Source: Clitoria ternatea
Lineage: Eukaryota; Streptophyta; Magnoliopsida; Fabales; Fabaceae
Assembly: GCA_037962975.1 (NCBI GenBank)
Contig: CM075675.1
Span: forward strand, 102,291,718-102,355,717
Length of the DNA stretch: 64,000 nt
Reading direction: 5' to 3'
Shown here: positions 11,750-24,710 of the stretch, one piece after another
Position numbering within the stretch: the first letter of the stretch is position 1
Layout: the number at the start of each line of letters is the position of its first letter
Translations under genes and position numbers: made by a program
Notes under the pieces: generated by a model
Database searches by the model: none
What the model saw: only the letters and a program-made list of their open reading frames with translations
Told to the model about the DNA's origin: nothing

Positions 11750-13475
11750 AAAGAATCATCAATCATCAAACTAGTGCTAACATGCTTGATGGCTATTTTC
11801 CTTTCCTTAACATGTTCTCTTATGGCCAAAAAATCGATTATGATGTGCTTACTTTTACTTTCATTCTCATTGTTCCTAGCCATAAATACTGCAACTGAGT
11901 TTTCCTAATACAACTTCAATGACCTAAAAACAGAGTCCGCAACTCTAAGATCCTCTATAAAACTCTGTAATCATACACCATGTAAGGTAGCCTAAAAATA
12001 TAAAACGAACTCGTATTCTACAATGGCAACGATAGTCAAGGTCTACTTTGCACTTCTCCAAGACACAACTTTCATAGCTAGCATAAAAATTCAAACAAAT
12101 GTGGATTTTTGGTTTCAATGCAGCCACCATGATATGGACCCAGCAGCATATCACCTCTGAATCACCACTTCACCTATACATGAGTATATAATCCTTTGTT
12201 CGTTAAAGATATCCTTTTACCTCTTTTGCAACGTTCTAATGGTTAATGCCTGGACTACTCTAACATCCATATGCAGACACAAAACTAGATCTGGTGTAGA
12301 CTTAAGCACATGTAAGGTTTCTAACAATTGAAGCGTGTGTGATATTTTTCATGTGTTTTGGCTCAGGATAATTTTATAGGCATTGACTAAATTCAAGTTT
12401 ATCACATTTCACAATGAAAGCCATATACTTGATGAACAATTTTTCATGTTAAATCTCTCTAAAACTTTGTTGATGTGGGTGACAAACTCGAAATGCCTTA
12501 AGATCTTTTTCTATGGACCTTAATACCCATAACATGAGACATCTTACTCGTACCATTCATATCAATGTTTTCCAATAGAAACTATTTCACCTCATATAGT
12601 ATACCTTATCATTAGTCGCAAGTAAAATATTATCCATATATAAAACAAGGAAACAAATATTACTCCCCTGGATCTTTTAACACATACATTGATCCATGAA
12701 ATTCTCTTTAAAGTCAAATAAAGACATAACCTCGTGAAATTTAAAATACAATTAGAGGCAAACTTGTTTCAAACCATATAAGGATTTATTAAGCTTGCAG
12801 AGTGAGTGCTCACCACCACTAAAAAAAATCCTTCGTGTTGTTTCATGTAAATCTCTTCCTCTATATCACCATTAAGAAATATTATTTTCAAATTCATTTG
12901 GTGTCACTCGAAGTCAAAATAAGCTACCAATGTAATAATCAGTCAATGGTAATCTTTCTTAGATAAAGGGAAAATATTTTTGTAATCCATCTATTCTGTC
13001 TTAAGTGAACCCTTAGGCAACAAGTTTTGTTATATGTCTTTTGTTGTTATCTTGTAATTTTTTCTTTATTGTAAAAGTTTTCATCTACATAAACTATTTT
13101 AAGTGCTTTAATCCATAAGAATCGAGGAAGTTTCACATTACTCCTTATATTTCTCACCATGTCCATTGAAGTTTGATTTCTTTTTTCTACCACACCATTT
13201 TGGTACAAGACCCGTGCATAGTGTATTGGCATTAATTGTGTGTTCTTGAAGAAATTTAACAAATGGACCAAGTGTTTATCCACTCTCAATATAGCTACCA
13301 TAATACTTTCCACCTTTATCTAATCTCACAATCTTAATTTTGCTTTCCTTATTATTTCTCTACTCCAACCTTGAATGCTTTAAAAGTATCCAACGCTTCG
13401 TTTTTATATTGAAGTGAATAAAGAAACATATATCATGGGTAATCATCTATAAAGGTGACAAAGTATACCAATATC
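11750..13475 (-). mobile_element. Decayed Ty1/copia retrotransposon (integrase, RT, RNase H region)
   Basis: Minus-strand pieces in copia order are recognisable despite stops and frameshifts. An integrase segment (YFVTFIDDY-like, about 13420-13470) is followed by integrase C-terminal text (QNGVVEKRNQTSMDMVRN, about 13110-13200). Reverse transcriptase pieces follow (about 12830-12960), then the catalytic strand near 12604-12660, reading LYMDNILLATND where the active motif is LYVDDILLATND; one catalytic Asp is now Asn. The part down to about 11750 fits the RNase H end. No LTRs were recognised. It is a dead relic. Confidence 0.75.
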
Positions 13476-14834
13476 ATGCATTTGATTAGCACGGTACATT
13501 GTTGTTAATGTAACATTTATTAACTGGCTCATTGTGTTGAGTTGAGAGTTAAAATCCCTTTTCATTTAACATCCCACCTGGTCCATTACGTCTAAAAAAG
13601 AAGGAAGGAGACAAACATGGCGAGAAATAAGGATGTAAACAAGGTGGGGTGGGTCAGTAAATAGGGATACAACCAGGGTAAGGTGGGCGTAACTAGTAAT
13701 ATACGGGTTATTGTAGTAAGTAGTGACAGGTACCCATTACTATTTTTAAAAACTATAATAAAAAAGAAACTAACCTATGATGTACTCAATATATATATAT
13801 ATAGTATAAATTAGTTTTATAGTTACAACTTAATATGAAAATATTATTAGGAATGAATATTAAATAAATTTCATCTTATTATTAAATAATAAAAACTCTT
13901 AATATTTAAATTATTTAACAAAAATCAAATATTTCTAGATATGCAATACCCTTGGAAATGATTAATTTTAGCTATGTTTCATTTTTATAAAATTAAATCT
14001 TAGAATTATAATTTCAATTTTAAGAAAGTTTCGAAACATTAAAATTGAAATTCTAAAAATAAATTTCAATTCCAAACTTCATCTAAACGAAGACTTATAG
14101 TTTTCAATGAATTAAGTTACCATTCTCCCTGATTTTTTTTTTATGTAAGAAAGAAATTAATTCTCGCGTGATCATATATTATTTCATGTCATAGATACAG
14201 CTCTCGCCATTTTCTTCCCCTTTCTGTCTCTTTTTTTTTCAAGCATATCCCTTTCTGAAAATTACGATACCATCTCCTCGATCACATTATTAGAATTTAC
14301 AAGAGCATAAAATCAAAGGTAAATTCATTGATTTTATGTCAGGTTTAGAATGTAAATAACGTAGCTAATTATATTACGTGTTATTTGTTTCATTCAAGGT
14401 TTCGTATCTCTTTGAGCGTATGCAAGGAATATACTTTCTCTTGTACCTCTACCTTTGCATATTAAGGCTCAAACTATAATAAAATCGGTAATAATAAAGA
14501 ATTGATTCAGACTGATTATTTTATCAATTCAGAGTTCAACCAGTCCCGTTTTTATAACAATGATTTTCTATTATTTAGTTATAAATTTATAAATAAATAA
14601 ATAAATAAAAGACATACTCGTCCCAATTGAAATTAATTCTAAATAGAAATGACAAAATGAGTCTGACTTGTAAAAAAAAAACATGACAGGCAACAAATCT
14701 TTCCCATTACCCATCAAGGCCTGACTTGCTCAGCCAACCATCCCGTTTGAGTAAGAGGTGGACCAAAACAAACTAACTTTTTATTGATTTTTAACAGGAT
14801 AGGGATAGCCTCGTCAACCCAATAGAATGAGTTA
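13476..14834. other. AT-rich intergenic DNA with possible hAT fragments
   Basis: No gene was found. A segment at about 13626-13745 (GGATGTAAACAAGGTGGGGT and later GGTACCCATTAC) resembles the end of hAT-type elements such as the one at 42.5 kb, but its partner end was not found. A TATATATATATA run lies near 13790. Confidence 0.35.
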
Positions 14835-14996
14835 GGGTCTGTTTGGATACAAACCCCGGTTGGTCAAACTGGGGTTTGACCAACCCCACAAATATATCTT
14901 ACGGTCAAACAGAGTTTTGACTGTCTCAAACGGCGTAAATGATCAATATCAACCCTTAAATTTCTCTATTTCCCCAACTGAAAACCAAACAGACAC
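14835..14996. mobile_element. PIF/Harbinger (Tourist-like) MITE, 162 bp
   Basis: The terminal inverted repeats GGGTCTGTTTGG and (at the right end, reverse-complemented) GTGTCTGTTTGG differ at one position. The element is flanked by TTA on both sides (14832-14834 and 14997-14999), the usual Harbinger target-site duplication. It has no coding capacity. Confidence 0.75.
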
Positions 14997-16090
14997 TTAA
15001 TCTATGTTTTCATCTTTAGCTGTGGTACGTAATGTAGAACAATATTCTTAAAATGCCAACGCTGTCCATGCGTCTTCTTTTTGATGAAAAAATATTCTGA
15101 TCAGGAAGTTATTGTTACGTACGTAAATTGCAAAGTAGGAAGGTTTAATTAAGGGACAAGATAGATGTCGAGTCTTGTAATCCTGAGCTTAAGGAAACTT
15201 TTAGTTTGGTTTGTGAATAAGATTGCATTTATTGTGCGGTTAACAATCATTTATCCAAAAATTACTAGTTATTGAAATTGCATCTTACAAATGTTGTTAT
15301 AGATTTTATTGTAAGTTTATCATAATTTCAACTGTACATTAATTAGAAAATCAATGATTGTTAATGCACCTCTTTATTTTAGAAGAGTGGGATCCAAGTT
15401 TCAACCACGGTTCTTAAAAGAAAAATACACAATTTATAACAGGCAAAATGATGTTACAAACAGAGGTTCAGTGTCTACACTGTTTGAGTAACTCGAAGTG
15501 AAAAGTATTACTAAAAATTAAATTGAGATTACTTAAAAATCTCAAAGTTAAAAATATATTTATGTTAACACTAAATATAAAAGTTATATTATTTATTTAC
15601 GATGAAAAAGTGTATTTTGGAACTTTAATGTTAATTCAGTCAGACTAGTGAGCAAGAATTAAGCTTACCAAATTAGGCCTTTCTATTAATTGAACATCTG
15701 GTAATTGGTCGACCATCAATTCATGCAAACAAAAAATGTGTGAACATAAAGTTTCTCTGATCGGTACTTTTTATAAATACTAAGAAAATTATATTTTGTT
15801 TTCAACATTGTTGTCCTCATTAATTGTACTTTGATTAGGATTAACGTATCCTATTTTATTCGTGTTCATTAATTCTAACATGCACTTGCTCTTATGTCTA
15901 CACGCCTTTCTTTAGGTCCTCTTCATGCACCATTTTTATATTACATATATACCATATGAAGTTCTTCCTTGCCAAAATCCAAAAAAAAGAAAGATATACA
16001 TCCAATAAAACTGGCTAATTAGTTTTTAAATTTTTTAAAAAATGTCTTAAACTTGGTTATATTCATAGTCAATATAAGATTTACTGTAAC

Positions 16091-16507
16091 TAGGGTGACA
16101 AAACGACTTGCGGGTCAAGCCAAACTCAAACCCACTAAATAAGAACTCGACTATAAAACCCTAAACAAATCAAGAAATTGAGCCCAACTCATTCAGAGAT
16201 GGGCCAACGGATGCTTCCCCTTCCTCATTCTTTCTAAAAAGATTTTTTTTAATTTTATTTTTTCAACGAAATTTTTTTAATTGTAACTCATTAATTTTTT
16301 TTAAAATCATTCAAACTGGTAGTTAAATCAATGTTAAATTGGTTATAATATAATTGATTGGCTTGACGAGTTGGTCCACTTTGGTCACCTCTGGCATGTT
16401 TTTAGGGGGCCTAAATGGCTGAGCCTAAGTGGTCAATGGGCCAAAAATCTTGTCCCACACATCCTTGAATCTGTTTTTGACGAGTTTGACTCATTTTGTC
16501 ATCCCTA
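16091..16507. mobile_element. hAT-like MITE, about 417 bp
   Basis: The left end TAGGGTGACAAAACGAC faces a right end whose reverse complement is TAGGGATGACAAAATGAG, which is the terminal style of hAT MITEs in legumes. The flanking octamers ACTGTAAC and ATCTTAAC agree at five of eight positions, consistent with an aged 8-bp duplication. No transposase is present. Confidence 0.6.
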
Positions 16508-19140
16508 ATCTTAACACATCTAAGATTGATGAAAATTTTTAGAACTAAACTTCTACACATTTAGACTAATTGTTTTGGTACCATAATAGAAAATGAAGAA
16601 TCTAACTCAACAATATTTTAAATATTTGATATTTCAAAAGTATTTTATGTCCAACATTGTTTGACCTATGAATCGTTGAACGGTATATAGTTTAGAATAT
16701 GGCTTAATCTTATAAAAAAACTAAAAAAGCCATGAGTTTGAACACATACGAGATCGGCCACAATGTGAGTTTTAGTTCTAATATTCTAATTTGTCCCGAT
16801 AATTGTATCGGGTGTTAAACCTTTTTACAAATTTAAACTTCAAATTTTAAAAGTTTAATGTTTATTTTAAAATGATTATTTTTTGAAGGTTAATTTTGGT
16901 TCGGTCTTATTTCTTATTTAATGGTTCAAATCTTTTTTTCCTAGATGTATTTATAATGGTTAATAACCGTTTGATTATTTTAATTAATTAATTTGACAAC
17001 TAACTTATTCATTTTCAAGATATTTTGGTAACATTACTTTATTATTCTATCTTAAACCATTTTAATATTTAATTACGCTCATAGTTATATTAGAATAAAA
17101 TATACTAATTAATTATAATTTAGTTAACAACACAAAAGAAAAGTCTTTATGAGCAATTCTATCAATTTCTAAACAATTCCTTCTAACAAAATTTAGCTCA
17201 TGAAATAAGTTTTATGAGAAGTAATCACTCCATCCAATCTATGCTTATTTTTTTAGATACAAATAGTAACATATACTTTAATATGTTATTCTTATGATCA
17301 TAATAATAATAATAATATAAAAATATGAAATCACATTAGACATAGATGCATGCAAAAAGATACCATGATTTGTTTCATTTGATGATGAAAGAAGGAAATG
17401 ACACCAAGGAAAAAAACCATTCCATTAATTTAAATGGTGGACAGGTAACAAATCGAAAGTGAGGTTTCATTAAATCATTTATTATATTTTACAGTCGCTC
17501 TTTCATTTCTTTTTAACTCTCCCATGTAAAAAAAATAAAAAACGAATGAAGGAGAAAGGAAAGGTTTGTGGTATTGACCATGAGGACCTTTGGTATAACA
17601 TGGTAAATGGAAATTTGCCAATAAAATTCCGTTAACTTTGGAAAAATTTTATTTTACGGTTATATGTAATTTAGAGTGTTTCACATAACATAAAATATTA
17701 ATATTAATTTTTAAATTTTTAAATTTTATTTTTTAACTACAAACCAAACCTGCATAGAAGAAAATGGTGTGTTCTTGGGCTCACATGGGAGAGGAAAAAG
17801 AGAAGACCCACGTTAATCATTTGTTTGCGGCTGGGGGGAGATAGGCCCCGCTTCAATATGTCGTGTCATCTTTTTCTATGTACCATTTAAGGGACCAAAA
17901 TAAAATAAAATAATAATAATAATAAAAAGTAGATAGAGAAGAATATACTTTGGCACTTATGCCATACTTTTCACCTTTCCCTTCTATTCCGATTTCATTT
18001 CATCATGTGGCCACTATTTGTTTCTCATACCTATAACCAAATTAGTTACTATTGGATATCAATTAACTAATTAAAAATAACTTCTACTTATTTCTAAACA
18101 ATACTTTTTTTTTCTACCTTTTTAAAATGTTAAAACAAATGGGTCCATGGTATAAGATTTTTACAAAATGGGTTCAATAAGAAAAGGAAACACTCACCCA
18201 AAAATAAAATACATAATTTGTTTTTGTTTATAATTGTAGGGAAGTGGATGTGTTTTAATCACCGCCATGCCACATTGCATGATTGGATTGGAAACCTAAA
18301 ATACCTAATCTCGTCCGTAGGGCCAATACCCAACTTCTTCCAACCTTTTATATTAATTTCAAAACAAAAACAAACAAATAGTAGTATCAATTCATGTAAT
18401 TTGAATAATTAAATGCTTCAACTTATCCTAATTTTTTTAATCATGCATGTTGCATGAGATAGCAACTAGCAGTTTTATTTTTATATAGTTTCTATGGTAA
18501 CTTTTGTTGTGAGGTGAGTCCCTTGGATAGTTAAACAAAAATGAAAAAACCCACAATAGGAAGTAAAATTTGCAAGAATTAGTTGATGAACTGTTACATA
18601 CCTTAATTATCCACACCTTATTGGATGTCATAAATTCTACCATTTTTTAGCTACCCTTCGGTTTCATAAAACCAACAAACCAGTCCATTTTTCAAATTAC
18701 CATATTTATTCAGCTTTCATAATCACATTAAAAAAATGAAGAACCATCTTTCTTAGGTAACCACCCACTTTGCCCTGTCTAATCGTAGGTTTATTCTAAT
18801 CATTTTTTATTATTTCCCCTCCCAAAAAAAACTACCTCATTTATTTTACAAACGCAATATATATATGTTTAGGAAAAAAAAGCATAAAAAGATAATGTCT
18901 TGTGACTTGCCTTGCATGTCAAATAATTTTTGTCTATTGATTGAAGAAACCTACTATGTTTAAACTTAACAATATATATTATTATACTGTAATAATAATA
19001 ATAATAATCTGTTTATTTAATTTTAGATTTAGATTTTAAAATTTCTATTGTAGTTGCTATTATAACAAAGATTAAAAAAAGAAAAATTAGCTTTTTCTTT
19101 TTTGCAATTAAAGAAATAGATGAAAATTTCTCTCCAATGA
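16508..19140. other. Intergenic DNA upstream of the RING-H2 gene
   Basis: AT-rich DNA with short TAA microsatellites (about 17303-17320, 17910-17925 and 18990-19009). No conserved protein or transposon termini were found. The last few hundred bases should contain the promoter of the plus-strand RING gene. Confidence 0.4.
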
Positions 19141-19149
19141 AAGGCACGA

Positions 19150-19302
19150 TCCTCTCTCCTTCATATTTATTCTTCTTCCTCTCTCTTTCTTCATCGCTCG
19201 CGCCCTTTCTCTCTCATCCTTGCTCTTTCCTCTCTCTCTCTCTCCGATCTTTCGATCACTGATTCTAATCATTCATCGCTTCCTTCGGGTTCTTTCTCCG
19301 GT
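19150..19302 (+). promoter_or_regulatory. Probable first 5' UTR exon of the RING-H2 gene, CT-rich
   Basis: A pyrimidine-rich leader with several CTCTCT runs (about 19176-19250) ends at a good donor TTCTCCG|GTAATT near 19302. A second non-coding exon (about 19547-19629, after TGCAACAG, ending GATAATAAG|GTATGG) and an acceptor near 20213 (AATGTTAG) would join it to the ATG exon. The CT-rich leader and UTR introns are typical of constitutive plant genes. The transcription start is inferred. Confidence 0.5.
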
Positions 19303-20244
19303 AATTTAATTTTCCCCAATCAAATTTTCGATTTTTTTCACCCACGAAGTTTCGTGCTTTACCCCCTTGCTATCTAGGGTTAAAAATCTCGTCATTTTGT
19401 GTTTCCCGATGAAAGGAAAGAACTTGCATTCATGGGCCATGACCACATTCGCCCGATTCTAATTTTTGATATTTTCCGTCAACAAATTTTGCTTTTTTGA
19501 AAATTAATTAAAAGAAAAGCTTAATGTTTTTCGTGAATTTGCAACAGAGTTGATTTGGGGGTGTTCTTCGTAAGTTATGTTGATCTCTGAAACTTAGAAG
19601 CCGCAAGCTCTTGTTTTGATGATAATAAGGTATGGTTAGTTATCTGTTTTTCTACTTTTGTTTGGTGGGTGATGAATTTGGGATGATGATATGGGATAAG
19701 TACTTTCTTGTTTGGTTGCGAAGGTTTGCAAGAAGGAAGAAAATAGTTTTTTTTTAAATAAATTTTTACTTTTTTCGTTTTGTTGATTTTATATCTGTCT
19801 GTATACGTTTTTAATGGTTATCATAATTCACAGGGGCTCTGAAATTAATTACTTTAAACTTCTCTTATTTTAATGATTATAGGATCTTTGAAAACTAAAC
19901 ATATTTTGATTGTTATTGGGAAGGAATTTTATTAGGCTTGACCAGTTTCATTCACAAGTTTGCTATCTCGTCATAGATGCTGCTGCATCTTACATGTACA
20001 TTGATTGTTTCGTTAATTATTTGACTTATTTATCGGAGGGACAGTTAATTACTGACTAATGTTGATATGAAATGTTAGAATTTGAAAAAAATTGACTGCA
20101 ACCTATGTTTTGTGCAGAATATTTGCTTTGTTTGTATTTTATCTATTTGATTTTGATCTTGTTATTCCCCGTATGTGTCTGACTGGTTTTAATTCAACAT
20201 GCTTGGAATGTTAGGATTAATTTGCATCGAAAAATTACTGCATT

Positions 20245-22770
20245 ATGGACCAGATGACGGATTCAGAAATGGATCAACAGAGGCAAGGCTATATTCATTC
20301 TGAACCCTGCATCCTTATGAGAGGTGCCACTAGCATCTCACAGCCTAATATCCACACGATGGTGACAGCTTCAGGGAACACAACTAATGTTGATTCTCAC
20401 TATTTACCGGATGCTTATGACAATGCTAGGGTGTATGGGGTTACACAATACAATGGAATTCAGCCTCCACATAATCTTGATATGGGTGTTCCGGCTGCTG
20501 CCAACTTGTATTATTCTGGCATGAATCCATCTTCTAGTACTGGTGTTTTTCCTATGCCTCTAAATCACAGAGCCTCTGATCAGATACCAGGTTCAAGCAC
20601 ATTTGCGGTGTCTGGAGTTTCTTCTGATAATTTTGGAAGAAGTTCTGGTTTCATAGATGATTTCAGAGGTCCATACAAAAGGAAGATGGCTGAAGGGATT
20701 AGAGGAAGTTACCAGTATTTTAATGCTTCTGCTAGTTCTTCAATCGCTCCCCCTAATGCAAGACACGCTGATGGAGTTGCTATGATGGATAGTACCTCAT
20801 TTTCATTCCGTGTCCCTTCACTTGTGGAAGTAGGACCAGGACCACACGGTAGTGCCTGGAGCAGGTCAGGTGAGTCTATTATGGTACATGACCATAATCA
20901 TTTGATGCATGGAAACTATTTAGGGCAGCACTTTCAGCCTGCTGGCCCTCCCTGGTTGGACCAACAGTTGAATAGTAATAATAATGATGCCCATACTTCA
21001 GCATGGAATCAGTCTCTTCCAATGCCTTATATACAAGGTAAAGATTTTCTTTTCCTCTTGTTATGTGGTTCTCCTTTAGTGATTTACAATATTTTCTAGG
21101 ATGTTCTCTTTGGGGTTGTTTGGGAGTTTGATTTTTGGAGGGAAAGGGAAGACTTATTGAAAGCCCTCTCCCCCTTGTGTTTGGAAGTTTGATTTCCGCA
21201 CATGTATATTATAAAGTCTTCCCCTTCCTTTCTTCCCCTCCTTTGCCCCCCCATCCCTTCTCTCCCCCTTGTCTGTAAACTCACAAACCCTTGGTGAACA
21301 TTTTATGTTAACTTTAAGCTCTTTTCTGGCTTCTTCTTGAAATGTGATAACTATAGCTTCTTGGATGTGATATTTCAATCAGACAATGAATTTATGAGAA
21401 GTTTTGAATTAATAAGATTGGTTTGTACCTGATATTGGAGTAAATGCATGCGTTATTTCTGTGTATGATCTGCCTCCTATGGTGTCAATTAAGTGCCTAA
21501 CAATGCCTTCAATTTTAATTTTAATTTTTTGATGTGTTATGTTGGTCACAAGTTTCGAGTCTAGTCTGTATGACTGTCTCCATATTATTTTCCAGCACCC
21601 AATGTGAATGGAAGTCAATTAGAGAGTGCGAGTATGGGTTTGCAGAGATATCATGATCCAGCTGGCAACCGAAATGGCCTCAGGTTTCCACATCCTCTTC
21701 CTGTCAACCAACAGCACCATAACTATCATCATCCAGCACTGCCCATGCAAGGAGTTAGAGGTCACAATATCAACTTTCACCCTCCGGTGACTGCAGCTTC
21801 ATTTAGAGTCCCAACAAATCCTTCTCGCAGTATTGCCATCCCAACACAGGCTGGTTTTGAGATTGGTCCTAGGCATGTTGGTCCTGCACCATCAGCAGGC
21901 CTCCGAATTTACCGGCCTCATAGAGGAGTTGTTCCCGAGTCAACTCTTGGACATCGAAGTTTTCCTCCCATGGGCTTCCTCCAAGTTGATGTAATATTTC
22001 TTGTTCTCTTAATAATTTCTATTTTCCTCCAATTGTTATCTTTGTGTAGAGAGAATAGTACCTTTACATTACAGATATATTGATTTTTTAATCAACTAAA
22101 ACCTGTGTAGGATGTTGCTTTAATTGATGAAGTGGGAAATTTGGTTGACCATCACAGAGATATGCGCTTGGACATAGAGGATATGTCTTATGAGGCAAGT
22201 ACACAATGATTGATATTGTATTTTTACCTATCAATGCAGACATGTTTGAAGTCTAGGGTGTTGTAGAAACATGTAAATCATTTTCACTTGAAATCTACTA
22301 CAGGATCTTCTTGCATTGGGCGAGCGAATTGGCAATGTAAGCACTGGTTTATCAGAGGAAACAATTACAACTCAATTGAAGACCAAGACTTATTTGACAT
22401 GTGTTGCTGCTATCAATCTGGAGGAGGCTGCATGTGATGATCAGGAAACAGATTCTTGTATAATATGTCAGGTATGAACTTTAACAACAGCTTTAATTCA
22501 ATATTTCAGTTGTTTGACATGGATATTCATTGTCTAACTTTCTGCTGTAATTCTTCCTTTGATGTACTAATGAATTAATTATCGATCCTGTATTAATTGG
22601 ACTATTTATGTATGATTCCACAGGATGAATTTAAGAACCAAGAGAAGGTTGGAGTTCTTCGATGTGAGCATGAATACCATGCTGATTGCTTAAGGAAATG
22701 GTTGCTTGTGAAAAATGTCTGCCCTATATGCAAATCAGAAGCTTTGACTCCAGGAAGGAAGGATGTATAA
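20245..22770 (+). CDS. RING-H2 E3 ubiquitin-protein ligase (MBR/ZFP1/HIP1-like)
   Basis: Coding exons are 20245-21037, 21596-21990, 22111-22194, 22304-22471 and 22624-22770, which join in frame to 528 residues. The long N-terminal part (residues 1 to about 400) is low-complexity, rich in Ser, Asn, His and Pro, with no known catalytic domain. The region MSYEDLLALGERIGNVSTGL is the conserved block just before the RING in this family. The RING-H2 finger is complete, C-x2-C-x14-C-x-H-x2-H-x2-C-x10-C-x2-C (Cys476 to Cys516), with the E2-contacting Ile after the first Cys and Trp506. The protein should transfer ubiquitin from an E2; its substrate is unknown. The third coding intron has a GC donor (GAG|GCAAGT). 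The last exon ends 12 residues after the RING. Confidence 0.9.
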
Positions 22771-23435
22771 AAATCAATGAAATCAACATCTCTTCTTGGC
22801 TAATTTATTTTTGAAGAGAATTCATATTTTGTTATGTATTTTGTATATGAACTTGCACATATATAGACAGTTCACACTGCCCAACTCATTTATTGTTGGC
22901 ACCAGAACTTTGTATGTATCAAGTTGTACAGACTTTGTTATGTTTGATTGATCAAGTAACTTCAGGTGACAGATCATCATATCATATCACCTCACCACTG
23001 CCTTTTATTCATCATTTTTGATATGTATGGTTGAAGTACTCATAACCATCCTTGCATTGCATAGTCTCTTCATGTGTATGCTATGCCCGGTTATGTCCTA
23101 CAAAGACAACTTCACATTTTAAACAAATTTGTGAATGTCAACTTCACAAGACCTGAATCTTTATCGACCCCTTGAATTTTTTTAAGTTGGTTTTGGTCAA
23201 TGAATTTGAAAATAATTTTTACTATTAATTACCAACAACGTGATGTATCATGTTATTTCATGTAACTTGATCATGTGTTATGTATATGGTAATGTCATGT
23301 CATTATTAAACGATCGGAATCACCTCAAAATTTAAAATTGGGATAATTATATTGAATTCTCTTAAAATTTAGCCTAAATATATCGAGATTCTATCGTTTT
23401 TAGAAATTATGCACACCTGTAAAATTTGATATTGC
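22771..23435. other. 3' UTR of the RING-H2 gene and 3' flank
   Basis: Downstream of the TAA stop the sequence is AT-rich without coding signature. A likely 3' UTR of about 200 bases ends in TTTGTATATGAA-type text. Beyond about 22980 it is ordinary intergenic DNA. Confidence 0.4.
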
Positions 23436-23474
23436 ATGGTTATGCATTTACACATTATGACATATATACATCAC

Positions 23475-23630
23475 CTTACACTCACTTACATTTGCACATA
23501 TAACAGTATTTGCATTCCTACACACAACATAATAATCATTCATCACTTTACATTCATTTACAGTTGCACATATAACAGTTCTTGCATTCATACGCATATC
23601 AACGCAATAATCATTTATAGGTTGCATAAC
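23475..23630. repeat. Two-copy direct repeat, about 75-78 bp
   Basis: Two adjacent diverged copies share TTACA(C/T)TCA(C/T)TTACA, GCACATATAACAGT and the ending AATAATCATT. The cytosine-rich strand gives long spurious open frames; nothing suggests a protein. Confidence 0.5.
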
Positions 23631-24141
23631 AGATATACACCAGTAATCACATCACACTTAACCAAACACATTCAATATCAAACTTTAAAATAGGGTATCA
23701 ATGTAATTATTCCTTTAAAATTTTATAAGAAATATAATAAAAGTTGAAATCTAATTAAAATTAATAATATTTGTAGAAATTTAATTACATTAAAGCCAGC
23801 TCATAATGTATTGTTAGTATTGATTGACGGGGTACGGGTTATTTTAGTTGGCAAGCTTAATACATTGAACAATTATTGTTGACTTGCACGCGACGCGGCA
23901 CATGGGAAATAGATAATTGTCACGTTTACCAAATTTTACACGCCTTAGTTGAAAATCTTCGTTGGCTGGCTTTGCATGCATGTTTTTTGCATGAGTGCTA
24001 CTATTATTATTAAAATAAGGACCTTGTTCTAAACCCAGCAAAACCCTTGTTGAAAAATTTTGAAAGCCCTCATTAGTGTAAGCATATTGGCACCGATGAA
24101 TTCATTAAAAAAAAAGAACTCCATTTTGTCCTTTAATCGTA

Positions 24142-24672
24142 CTCCCTCAAGTCCTTTTCCAAAGACACTGATTTATCATTTTATACTCATTAAGAAATTT
24201 CGTAATATTTAATAAATGGATTAAATTTGTTGATTATTCTCATTGTATTTTTAAAGTTATCCGAGAGAATTATTTTTTTAAAATTTTATTAATATCAAGA
24301 AAGTGAAAATGTAATTTGTAAGGGTACGTATTGAAAGAAAGTAATAAATACGCATTGTAAATTGAGAATCGTCTTATAAAAAGGACCAAAAAATATTAAT
24401 AAACAAGGTTTTATAAAAAGGACTAGAGAGAGTGTTAGACCAAAAAAAAAGTATTTTGATTTTCCTATTTATAAGATAAAACTTACATACCTAGAAGCAT
24501 TTAATGTTTTCTCCCGTGTTTATCTTTGCTTTAGAAAATATTACTGTTAATATTAAAAAGGATAAATTTAGAATGTTAAAATTTCTTTTTATAAAAATTA
24601 ATAAATTAATAGATTTCTTAATAGATGTGTTTTGGTCTGAATTGTCTTATAAATAAAAATAGATGAGAGTAT
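24142..24672. mobile_element. Stowaway/mariner-like MITE remnant(s)
   Basis: The left end (ACTCCCTCAAGTCCTTTT after a T) resembles Stowaway termini. Two candidate right ends exist, AAAAAGGACTAGAGAGAGTG near 24417-24436 and AAATAGATGAGAGTATA near 24657-24673, both reverse complements of the same terminal style. This may be two overlapping insertions; the limits are uncertain. Confidence 0.4.
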
Positions 24673-24710
24673 AATGTTTTTTAGTGTAATTCATAAACTA
24701 TTACCTCCCG

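Noticed and set aside
13626..13745. Possible hAT element end
   Set aside because: Only one end is visible and no partner or target duplication was found.
21100..21300. Possible MITE in the first coding intron of the RING gene
   Set aside because: Facing GTTTGGGAGTTTG and AAACTCACAAACC words are suggestive, but too short and without a target duplication.
23436..23693. Histidine/threonine-rich open frame and CRISPR-like regularity
   Set aside because: It is a two-copy direct repeat in plant intergenic DNA; there are no regular spacers and no coding signature.
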